64,000 nt of DNA, from the NCBI GenBank assembly GCA_949126835.1, contig OX421497.1:24121612-24185611 (forward strand). The letters run 5' to 3'. Of this stretch, positions 50,121-60,514 are shown piece after piece; within the stretch, counting starts at the first letter, position 1, and each line of letters begins with the position of its first letter. Made by a program: the position numbers and the translations under genes. A model generated the notes under the pieces. That model was given only the letters and a program-made list of their open reading frames with translations. It made no database searches and was not told the DNA's origin. The DNA comes from Anisus vortex (taxonomy: Eukaryota > Mollusca > Gastropoda > Planorbidae).

Positions 50121-50904
50121 ATGTTTTGCCTGCATTGCTCATGTTTTGCCAGCATTGCTCATGTTTTGCCTGCATTGCTCATGTTTTGACTGTATTGCTC
50201 ATGTTTGGCCAGCATTGCTCATGTTTTGCCAGCATTGCTCATGTTTTGACTGTAATGCTCATTTATTGCCAGCATTGCTCATGTTTTGACTGTAATGCTC
50301 ATTTATTGCCAGCATTGCTCATGTTTTGACTGTAATGCTCATTTATTGCCTGTATTGCTCATTTATTGCCAGCATTGCTCATTTATTGCCTGTATTGCTC
50401 ATTTATTGCCTGTATTGCTCATTTATTGCCAGCATTGCTCATTTATTGCCTGTATTGCTCATTTATTGCCTGTATTGCTCATTTATTGCCTGTATTGCTC
50501 ATTTATTGCCTGTATTGCTCATTTATTGCCTGTATTGCTCATTTATTGCCTGTATTGCTCATTTATTGCCTGTATTGCTCATTTATTGCCTGTATTGCTC
50601 ATTTATTGCCTGTATTGCTCATTTATTGCCTGTATTGCTCATTTATTGCCTGTATTGCTCATTTATTGCCTGTATTGCTCATTTATTGCCTGTATTGCTC
50701 ATTTATTGCCTGTATTGCTCATTTATTGCCTGTATTGCTCATTTATTGCCTGTATTGCTCATTTATTGCCTGTATTGCTCATTTATTGCCTGTATTGCTC
50801 ATTTATTGCCTGTATTGCTCATTTATTGCCTGTATTGCTCATTTATTGCCTGTATTGCTCATTTATTGCCTGTATTGCTCATTTATTGCCTGTATTGCTC
50901 ATGT
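50121..50904. repeat. 20-bp minisatellite, about 39 units
   Basis: Unit ATTTATTGCCTGTATTGCTC. The first dozen units vary (ATGTTTTGCCAGCATTGCTC and similar); from about 50440 on they are essentially identical. Open frames of 185-227 codons here are artefacts. Confidence 0.97.
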
Positions 50905-51724
50905 TGTTAGAATTTGTCAATAGGCTAGATCTAGATGACTTACGAAGACAACCAGGCCAACATGGCTGATGTATATGCCAATACTGCAATACTGTAAAGA
51001 CGTGTCAATGTTTTCCTTTCTGTATTTACCCTTAAGAAACTTTCTAGCTAAAATATATTTAAAAAAAAAACAGCCAAAAAGCCTACAAAAAACACTTTCT
51101 CAACTAGAAAAGAAAAGACTAGGCTACCGTTCTGCACGCAAAAACCTTTTTCTTCGAGCACATTCGAAATTGAAATCGTTTTGTCGATGAACGGGCTATA
51201 GAAAATAGAATAGGAAAGGGGTGGGGGCGGGGAAGAGAGTGAATGCAATGTTTAGAATTGTACGCTTCAAAGATTGCACCGTTTAACCTTGCCGTTTATT
51301 CAAATGGCTAATACAAAACGAAACAGTTTAACAGTTGCAATAAGCAGATGTTTTTTTCATACACATACAACAAACGCCACAGTCGGCAGATATTTAAAAA
51401 AAAATAAATTATAAGACGTGTCATAAGTGACGACAAAATATCAACAGAACATTACGTAGCTTGTAAAGTTTTCTAAATCCAATCATATTTGGAACAAAAA
51501 TCAACTTTCTTGTTTTGTTTACGTGTTGTTGTTTTTTCCTTCATATTTAAAAGTTGGTCACAAATGTCAACAATATTACTATAATCTAATCGTTGGTAAA
51601 CGTCACAACTATACGGACTATTCTTGTGTGCTACACATGCTCGCAGAATTTATGTTTAGTCTTGGACTCCGCTACCTGCCAGGTGTTTAATCTGATTGCA
51701 AGTTGTTGCTATACTCCAGACTCC

Positions 51725-52015
51725 AGACTTGACTTGAACCCCACTTCTCCTAAGTGAGTAAACGAGCCGAAACTACTCTCTTGGTGTTCGGAGGACAAAA
51801 ACGTTTGTGCAGTGTAGCCATGTCACCACCTAGGTTGCTAACAGTTGACCGTTCCCATCCACTCAAAGCTCGTGCAAGGCAGGGCAGTCTAAAAGCACAT
51901 TCTGGGCAGTCGCTTCTCTGCAATTCGGACACCGTAAGTCCAGGTGGGGCCTAAGCCTACTGAAATAGGGCAGTGCCCTGTACGAAATTGAGCAGCTTGT
52001 GCCTAATCATTTATA
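51725..52015 (-). mobile_element. LINE ORF tail with CPxC...H..C motif, different family
   Basis: The minus strand reads FRTGHCPIS in one frame and, after a frameshift, CPNCREATAQNVLLDCPALHE, then a stop. The pair RTGH plus a cysteine/histidine knuckle before DCP is the usual C-terminus of Jockey/CR1-like non-LTR reverse transcriptases. It is divergently oriented to the LINE copy that starts at about 52060 and is not its continuation. Confidence 0.65.
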
Positions 52016-52059
52016 TGTGGAGCTTCCAACACAAGATTGCTTGTTTGAGAACTAACTCA

Positions 52060-52735
52060 AACTAACAATGCTAAGTATCTAGGAGTAATAATAAATGAAC
52101 CCTCAAATTGATGAAGTAATTGAAAAATCAAATAAAACATTAGGATTCATAAAAAGTAACTTTTACAAATGTAATAAGAATATAAAACTAAAATGCTATC
52201 TCACATTAGTTAGGCATATACTATTATATGCAGCATATGTGTGGGACCTATCAATTAAAGAAAACATTTAAAAAATTAGAACAAATTAAAAAAAGAGCTG
52301 CAAGGTTCATAACTAGTGAATATTCCCAATTAACAAGAGTCACACCATAAGTCAAATCACTAAAAATAGAAATAGGCCTACTAGAGGACAGAAGGGCAAA
52401 GTGTAGAGTAGTAATAATACATAAGGCATTAAACTCTAATTTAGAAATACAACCCAATAACAACCTGTTGCAAATCTCAGATAAACATAAAGACAAAAAC
52501 ACTTTCCTTATCCCTTATGCGAGAACAAATGCATATAAGTACTCTTTCTTCCCGAGTGGCATTCGGGCATGGAATGGGTTGCCTGAGCAAACCAGGAAAA
52601 CCAGTAACTTAACATCATTTAAAACATTAATAAAAATGCAAGACTAGACTCGGACCACGGATGACCGTAGGACGCAATAATCTTCTTTATAGAAGGAGCG
52701 TCTGTAATGTATAAGATAAGATTGGGTCGTTTTAG
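52060..52735 (+). mobile_element. LINE 3' fragment (Jockey/CR1-like), copy A
   Basis: Frameshifted reverse-transcriptase C-terminus. KYLGVIINEP-like and KSNKTLGFIKSNFYK are followed by CYLTLVRHILLYAAYVWD, then ARTNAYKYSFFPSGIRAWNG and LTSFKTLIKMQD with a stop at about 52647. The 3'UTR holds GGACGCAATAATCTTC, a short CTTCT/AGAAG stem-loop, and an ATAAGATAAGAT tail. The order of motifs is that of Jockey/I/CR1-group LINEs. The frame is broken several times, so it is dead. Confidence 0.8.
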
Positions 52736-53081
52736 TTGCTGCCACACACGTTGCTTTTCTCCAACTATTTCCGACAACCTTATTTCATACACTAATGCAA
52801 ATCTTAATGAAATTAAAGTGTGAAATAAAAAAAAAGTGTTTTCTTTTCTTTATGTAGCTACGGTTTTTTTTTAAAATTTTGTTTTGAATAATTTGTTAAC
52901 TTGGCTTTCCAAAGGTGTTTTTTTTTATTTGCGCATGTATTTATTCCTATTCTTTGTTGATTTATCGTAATAGTTTAATATTTTCTTGCTCTTCTTTCTG
53001 TGCACCTAATAGAGTGTCAACATAGGAATATGTCACATATTGCAGTGGCAGGCACCTGGTTTATATTTTATATGTTACAAG

Positions 53082-53514
53082 CTACATTGCCCGGCGTTGC
53101 CCGGGTGAAAAAAAAAAGGACTGTCTGGGGTGCAGATAACAAATTTATAAACTACACTTACTGAATACTTTTAGGAAAGTAAATAAATATTGTAATAGGG
53201 TAAAAAAAATAGTCAAATATTTTTATTTAACAAAATCTATATTGCCTATAGATTTACAATGTCTTTTGTTTTTAAAAGTTTGAAAAATTAATTGTCGAAA
53301 AAAAAAAGTATAGTCTAACTGGAGAATCGAACCCTGGTCGCCCGTATAGCAGTCCACTACGTTTACCACTGAGCTATCGAAGACACATGTCCGATGTGAA
53401 AAATTATTAGACGGTATATCGGGCTAGGCCTAGATAGGTCAGTGACACACGTGTTTTCAAATTGACCAATGGAGATCCTCGCGGGGCTTAACACTGTCTT
53501 TTTATATATATAGA
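53082..53514 (-). mobile_element. Helitron-like non-autonomous element
   Basis: Read on the minus strand, the element starts A|TCTATATATATAAAAA, a common Helitron 5' end (TC after an A). It ends with a GC-rich hairpin CCCGGGCAACGCCGGG followed a few bases later by GTAG, a one-base variant of the CTRR terminus. There are no inverted repeats or target duplication, as expected. It is 433 bp, non-coding, and carries a tRNA-like segment (53313-53384). The assignment rests on the two termini only. Confidence 0.55.
53313..53384 (-). other. tRNA-like segment inside the Helitron-like element
   Basis: On the minus strand 72 nt contain a good box A (TAGCTCAGTGG, 53366-53376) and box B (GGTTCGATTCT, 53323-53333) at tRNA spacing. 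Only four base pairs of an acceptor stem form (GTCT with AGAC), so it is a tRNA-derived pseudogene or polymerase III promoter, not a working tRNA. Confidence 0.6.
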
Positions 53515-53869
53515 TATTGTGCAGGTGTAAGCTTATTTGACATTAGTTCTTTACACAATGTAATCGAATACAGTCAACGAATAAAGCTATTACTAATTTT
53601 TTTTAATGATTATTTTGTTATGTATGTTTGACGAAACCAAAAATGAAATAGAATTAGCAAAATGGTCAGTTTTAAATTATAAGGTGACCAACGCATTCAA
53701 CTAGGCATAAATACTTAAATCAAGAAGCCTATTTTAAATTGTAAGCTTTAAAATTTCAAAAGAAGCCTACCCAGGAATGGCATTTAAAAAAAATTATAAA
53801 CTTAGTCTATTAAATCTACTCGATTACAGAGTCAACCAAGTAGTGTTTTAAAACTGTATCCTTAGAAAT

Positions 53870-54812
53870 GTATTCGACTACTGACTTAACTAAACATTTT
53901 ATTGAAAATAAATGTAGTCTATGAAATGTATTCGACTACTGACTTAGCTAAACATTTTATTGAAAAGAAATGTAGTCTATGAAATGTATTGGACTACTGA
54001 ATTATCTAAACATTTTATTGAAAAGAAATGTAGTCTATAAAATGTATTGGACTACTGACTTAACTAAACATTTTATTGAAAAGAAATGTAGTCTATGAAA
54101 TGTATTGGACTACTGACTTATCTAAACATGTTATTGAAAGAAATGTAGTCTATGAAATGTATTCGACTACTGACTTAACTAAACATTTTATTGAAAAGAA
54201 ATGTAGTCTATGAAATGTATTGGACTACTGACTTAACTTAACATTTTATTGAAAAGAAATGTAGTCTATGAAATGTATTCGACTACTGACTTAACTAAAC
54301 ATTTTATTAAAAAGAAATGTAGTTTATGAAATGTATTCGACTACTGACTTAACTAAACATTTTATTAAAAAGAAATGTAGTCTATGAAATGTATTGTACT
54401 AATGACTTAACTAAACATTTTATTGAAAAGAAATGTAGTCTATGAAATGTATTGTACTAATGACTTAACTAAACATTTTATTGAAAAGAAATGTAGTCTA
54501 TGAAATGTATTCGACTAATGACTTAACTAAACATTTTATTGAAAAGAAATGTAGTCTATGAAATGTATTGTACTAATGACTTAACTAAACATTTTATTGA
54601 AAAGAAATGTAGTCTATGAAATGTATTCGACTACTGACTTAACTAAACATTTTATTGAAAAGAAATGTAGTCTATGAAATGTATTGTACTAATGACTTAA
54701 CTAAACATTTTATTGAAAAGAAATGTAGTCTATGAAATGTATTGTACTAATGACTTAACTAAACATTTTATTGAAAAGAAATGTAGTCTATGAAATGTAT
54801 TCGACTACATAA
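53870..54812. repeat. 58-bp tandem array, about 16 units
   Basis: Unit AAATGTATTCGACTACTGAC, TTAACTAAACATTTTATTGA, AAAGAAATGTAGTCTATG. Sub-variants (TCGACTACTG, TTGGACTACTG, TTGTACTAATG) are grouped along the array. Confidence 0.96.
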
Positions 54813-54814
54813 TT

Positions 54815-57800
54815 GTTTTCTGACACAGTGACTTCATAAGGTAATAAATTGACATTTGGGAAATAAAATATTTTTATAAAAAATTCGAACAACCAAAACA
54901 ATGTGATATTTCAATGTCATTTGATTTGATAAAATGCACTAATGTCATGTTGTGTCAAGTGTCAAGCACAACATGTTGTATTAGCCTACTTTCTATATTA
55001 AATGAAATATGAAGACTTGTTTTTTTCCTAATTTAGTTGCACAATAGCGACACTACAAAATCTTTGTGTCATGCTTGTTGTTGTAATGTATTTCACTTTT
55101 AGTGATACAATTTAATTGAACAGAAAGAAAACAAAACTAAACAAAAATGAAGAAACGATCTTTCAGTGCTACATGTGACATGTGCAGGACCACCCATAGG
55201 GAAGGGGTGTGTTGGGGGAAGGGAGAGAAAGCACTGGGTAGATACAGGTTTGAGGCAGTCCGGAACTCACACACAGAAGAACTTAAAGACAGGCATAAAT
55301 AATTAGTCTCCTTCTTTCCCATTGTGATATTTAGTCTGTGTAGGCCCCCTGTTAGCACCATATGGTGTCAGCTCCCTGTTAGCACAATACAATAATGTGT
55401 CAGCTCCATGGTAGCACCATTTTGTGTCAGCTCCTTGTTAACACCATTCTAATCAGCTCAATGTTAACACTATACTTATCCTCTCCAAGATAGCACCTAG
55501 CTGTGTCAGCTCCATGTTAGCACCATTCCATATCAGTTCCATGTTTTCGCCAAACTGTGTCAGCTCATTTTAGCACCATACTTTGTCCGCCAAATGTTAG
55601 CACAATACTGTGTAAGCTCCGAGTTAGCACCTGTGTGTGTCCGCATTCTCTCCTTCATGGTTTCAGGCTTCAGGGGAGGGGGGGGGGGCCTGCCTGTTGG
55701 CGGCATTTCTTTCGCTTTCAGCCCAGCTAGGCGCCATCAAATTCTAGTTTTAGTTAGATCTTATATATAACTATTATGAAGTTATACATGCGTATAAATT
55801 CATACCTTCTGTACTAGGAAGAGATTCAGGTCTGGGGGAAGGGGGGGAGACGGATGGGTAGGCCTACTGTACTTCGGTGAATCGACACATACAAAGAGCA
55901 GCGCAACAACAGAAGAAAAAAAAATTCAGCTTCGCTAATCGCATTGTCCCTCTACATAATATGCACAATTCATTACCGTCAACTGCCAACTAATACCTCC
56001 GGACATTTTACGCGTAACGAAGCTAAACGGCAAAGCGTGGAACTAATTCTTTATCAAACATTGAGCGGAAAATCACTGCGATGGTAGATAAAGAATCACT
56101 TGTATTCAATGCATTAATAGTTAACAATGGAGAGGACAGGGGTGGAATGGAATGAATATTAAAAAGAAAAAAAAGAAACATAAACTGCTCCTCCCCTTCC
56201 CTATTCCCAGCGCGCCAGACCGTGACGGATAGACACGCTCGAGTAGATTCTCTGAGATGTCAAGGGCGACAATAGAGACGGGAGCTGGAAATCCAGTAGG
56301 CCTACTATCATGTGACACAAACAGCCCCAGTTGAATGTGACACCTGAGATAAAACGAGCCCCCACACACAACCCCCCTCCCCCGTTTGTATCACCGTGAC
56401 ATGCGAACCATCAGTTTTTGTGGCGGGTCGGGGTTTGTGCCCTCCTCATTTTTCCAGGACCGAGTCCACTAGGCGGGTAATAAACATTTATACGTGCAAC
56501 AAGAGTTATTGCCCATTTTAAGTACATTAAAAAATATAGATCTAGAGCCGCTAACACTTCGGGTTGATAGTTGGTCCCTTGTCCGAAGTTTGACGATAAT
56601 AGACGAACTATTTCTGCTTGTCTGTGAACTTTTTTACGTAGCTGCTGATTTCCTAAGTAGTTAGTTTGAGTAGTCACACAAAATAATAATCTCCCAGCAT
56701 ATTCCATCCACACAAGCCCTTAAATGACATTGTAGGGCGAAATGATAAAGTATAAACCATGATGATGTAATGTGAGAGCTTTGTACACTGCAGTGTGAGA
56801 CTGTGAGACGCTTACAACCAGCAGACGCGAGCAGAACAGTTTTAATGTCAACTCTATACATCTTAAAGTTTGGCGTAATACAATGCTTATAGCATAGGAG
56901 GGACTGACAAGAATTTCGTTACACATTCACAGAGAAGTGACTTATGGTAGTGACTTTTGTCGTTGACTTGTGATTTACTTATGATGGTTACTTTTGATAG
57001 TGACTTATGACATTGATTGTGACTTACTTATGATAGTTATACTTATGATAGAGAGTAGTCATAGTGACACGTTACTTCACTGGGAGCGATAAAGAATAAG
57101 ATAACAAGTAACAATAATGAGGGAGTTAATACCAATACAAATGAATCTTTATTTCTCTATAAAACACCATTGCGTTGTTTTCTCCACTAGGTTAGTTTTT
57201 AATATATTATGTTGACTTCCAGAGTTGGTGTTTTGTATATATACCGAAGAAGTTGCAGTAAAAATGGTAAATGGCGCCTATTTAGAATGTTAGTTTTGAT
57301 TTATAAATAGGTTAAGAAAGGGTCAGCTTGGCGCCTAATCAAACTTTGGCGCCATGGACGGCCGCTCCACCTCCCCCCCTCCTGAGTTACAGTTGTACTG
57401 AAATCTTTGCGTTTTGACAGAAAGAGACATCAGTTTTTATTGACCAGTTCGCTATATCATGTGTTGTTGTTGTTTTCATGTATTATTTTGTTGTAAATAA
57501 TGCTATGCATCTCATGCAAATACTATATTCACCGATGCCTTCAACTTGACCTTTGACTACAAACTTTAGAAGACAGACAAAATATTATTTTCCCCATTCA
57601 CATAAAAAAATATTTCATGTCCAGCAATAAAAAAGAAAACCTTTATAAGCTTTGCTATCAGCGAATTTGAAGCTGTTGGGGAAAGTTACTAAATAAACTG
57701 AATACTAAAAATTGCATTCAAAGAAAAGAGAAAGGGGAGGGAACTCAAGTAACCATAACTAAGTATTTTATCAAAGGCATAAAAAGGGGGAGAATAAAAC

Positions 57801-58609
57801 TTGAAACACTCGTTATAGATTTCTGCTGGCTCTTTACTTGTTTACGATTTCTCTATTCACTTTTCATATTGTCGCATAGCAAATTTCTCTTGGCCTCTTT
57901 GAATACATCATACAAGCTTCGGCAATAAATCTTTTCAAATCCCCACAGTTCAGCCGAGTTTACTTTGGTAGTGGTAGTCTGCAAGAAGGCCATAAAACTA
58001 TAACTCTTTTTATTGTCCAGTTTCCGCTTGGAAATATATTGAAAACAAAAATGAAAATATAAACAACAGGGCTGATTTTTTAAACTTTTTTTTGTGTGTT
58101 AAAGACCAGGCCTAGTGTTTACACGAGTCCAAAGGTTATTCTTGCAATTTGGTGTTTATTCTAAATCTATAATCTAGTCATGCATCATACAAAAGGGAGA
58201 AATTCAGACAAATAATGTAATAGCAATAGATACAATTGGGCTAAAATTGATAGTATCGTTAGTGTCAGTTGGCTGTAGATGCTTGCATTTTATTCTTTTT
58301 CGATGTCCACTATGATTGGGGAGCTAGATCAGCACAGCTCTTTCCGGCACAACCTCTTACGACCCGCCCCCCCCCCCCTTGTCCCCAATATTTCTTTCTT
58401 TATTTGTGTGTGTGGAAACAAACTGTCCATGTAGAAACAATTATAGGGCCGAGCACTACTAAAGAATTTTTAAATGAGTACAATTTATTAGCATTCACAC
58501 TATCTATTATTCCTTTAAAAAAAACTAATTTTATTTTACTATGAATATTAACTTTGGACTGCTCTAAAGTCTAAATAAATTGTTACAACTTCGGCTTTCT
58601 TAAATTTTC
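54815..58609. other. Spacer, no gene recognised
   Basis: Holds the degenerate 55.3-kb repeat, a TTATGATAG-type degenerate repeat at 56940-57060, and three GGCGCC sites at 57270-57355, one within a TTTGGCGC E2F-like match. Short minus frames at 56.1-56.9 kb show no known domain. Confidence 0.45.
55335..55640. repeat. Degenerate repeat TCAGCTCC(A/C)TGTTAGCACCAT
   Basis: About ten diverged units of 25-33 bp; the oldest-looking array in the window. Confidence 0.85.
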
Positions 58610-59305
58610 AACGTCGATAAGTGCAACCTCCTCTCTATTTCAAGAAAGAGGACTATGATCCCCACCAGATATACCTTGGACGGTCACACTCTTCAGAGGG
58701 TATCAAATGCCAAAGTACCTGGGAGTGCATAGGGCCTATAACAGAAATCCTCCACTGGGGCACACGTCTTATCTTTTCATGCCAAGGCTAACAGTAACAA
58801 TGAACAATGTTTAATTGCCACATAGTACCTAGGTACAATAAAGGCAATAAACACAGCCTGCGCCTTCGATCATAGGACCCTCAAGGGATGCTCCACCAGG
58901 ATAAACACTTATTGCTATACTAGTTTAGCTCGAGCCTTCCTTAAGTACGCATCGACGGTGTGCGATCTCCACCAACAATACCTGATATCCACGTTGGAGA
59001 TGACGATGACCCAAAGTCGAGCGACGTGTCATCCTACAGGACTACGGCCCCTACAACACCGCAGAGCGGTAAACAAAAGTCACCACTATGTACCAGATTA
59101 TGCATCGCCACGTGGAAATGTCAACACAGCCAGGTCGCATCAAAAATGTACAAATATTCTTTTTTTTCCATCAGCCATTAGACTGAGGAACACACTGGAC
59201 CAAGCCTCCATCATTGCAGCCTCCGTAACAACCTTCATATCTTCACTGAAGGGTTGGAATTATGACGCGAGTTGTTTTGGGGAACGCAAGTTTTTGACGT
59301 GAGAT
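58610..59305 (+). mobile_element. Degraded LINE reverse-transcriptase C-terminus
   Basis: Scattered over several frames are KCNLLSISRKRT...YTLDGHTLQRVSNAKYLGV (58620-58720) and, at the end, a KMYKYSFF/FFPSAIRLRNTLDQ block and TFISSLKGW (about 59145-59260). These are the usual start and end blocks of the Jockey/I-type RT tail. The middle holds many stops, and the T8 run near 59159 marks a frameshift. It is older and different from the family at 52 kb. Confidence 0.7.
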
Positions 59306-59894
59306 AACAACGGATAGTCAGATTAGGCTGGTCTCTCGTTGAGGTATGTTGTACGTGAGCAGATATTTATAAGTATTTATAAGTCATGAATTAAAGGTTC
59401 ACAGTTGTTTTACTAGATCTCGCTTGTGATATTCACTTGTTACACTGAGAAAGAGAGAGCTAGCCGATGTTTTGGATGCAGTAATTTATTATATCCAAAA
59501 GTTATTATAAACCAAAAGACGTAACAGACTAGAGTCTAGTTGTCTATTGTGTCATAGTAGTTTTCTTATTTCTCGAGGAAAAAAAACACCATTTTGCCTC
59601 ATATTTAATCAGAAACGGAGAATTGAAAACTGATAAATATTTAATTAATAAGTTCTATCTTTTACGTTTCAAATACCGGTATTAAAAATTTGATTAAGTA
59701 CGAGTAGGCCTTTTTGTTATTTTAATAGTTTAGGGCTTATGGTGAAAATGGGCAGAGCATACCGGTATTGTATTATTTGCCCCCTTCCCTTCAAACATAC
59801 TATTTTTACAATGCTATTGTGTATTACACATCATTTGACCGAGATATTGGCCTACAAAATTAGCTAATCACTGGTAGGGACTAAGCTTACTAGC

Positions 59895-60058
59895 ATAATA
59901 ATATATCTTATAAGTTTACACGATTATTACGTCCACTATAATAGGCCCAAAACTCCTGCAGGGCGACAGGGATCCGTCGGTGGTAGGGATAGAACCCGCG
60001 ACCTGTCCGTTGGTTTTTGGTTGACAAGCCGGTGAACTAACCGCTGGACCAGCAGGCT
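59895..60058 (-). mobile_element. Third tRNA-like SINE, with LINE-like 3' tail
   Basis: On the minus strand TGGTCCAGCGGTTAG (box-A-like) and CGGGTTCTATCCC (box-B-like) form a tRNA-like head. The 3' part carries GGACGTAATAATC and ATAAGAT, close to the 3'UTR block GGACGCAATAATC and ATAAGAT tail of the LINE copies at 9.3, 32.7 and 52.7 kb. No target duplication was identified. Confidence 0.5.
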
Positions 60059-60334
60059 TCATATAGTAGGCCAATTAATATATTATAACCGAACAGTTTC
60101 ATCTTTAAGTGTACAAAATATATAAAGAGCTTTATATACTAAGATTTAGGAATACAAGACAATAATCGAATAAAATTCGCTGAATATAATGATAGCATAT
60201 AGATAAACCACTTTTATTAGCTACACAAGAATTAATTCGCATATTGTTTTATGTTTTCTTTCTTTGTAAGAGGAAACCGAGTACAGGCTAGCGTTTCGAA
60301 GGGCCCGGGCACAGAATAAATATAGAATACCTAG

Positions 60335-60510
60335 GCCTATGCCTATTCTGTGGTCCCGGGTTACCTTTTTGGTAAAGGCAAGGATTTGTTCCCTGGCATG
60401 AAGGGTGTCCCTGAGTGCTGGCCACACAATCCCTCCGTAGGCCACAGCCATGGGAAACTTGTAAACACTGCTTCACAGGTCATTTAGATAGAATTTGGCT
60501 AACGGGGATA
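60335..60510 (+). mobile_element. Core SINE with central deletion, copy 8
   Basis: Box-B-like GGTCCCGGGTTACC, then AGGGTGTCCCTGAG jumps directly to TGCTGGCCACACAATCCC, omitting about 80 bp of core present in the copies at 12.4 and 14.6 kb. The 3' part (GTAAACACTGCTTCAC) is retained. Confidence 0.7.
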
Positions 60511-60514
60511 CAAG

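Noticed and set aside
50071..50969. Frames of 185-227 codons with LLPVLLIYC repeats that look like membrane proteins
   Set aside because: Three overlapping frames of the same 20-bp array; the hydrophobicity is a by-product of T-rich codons.
53313..53384. A functional tRNA gene
   Set aside because: Boxes A and B are good, but the acceptor stem pairs over only four bases.
56121..56926. Cluster of minus-strand frames of 66-100 codons
   Set aside because: Overlapping in different phases, no recognisable domains, no splice-site arrangement that joins them.
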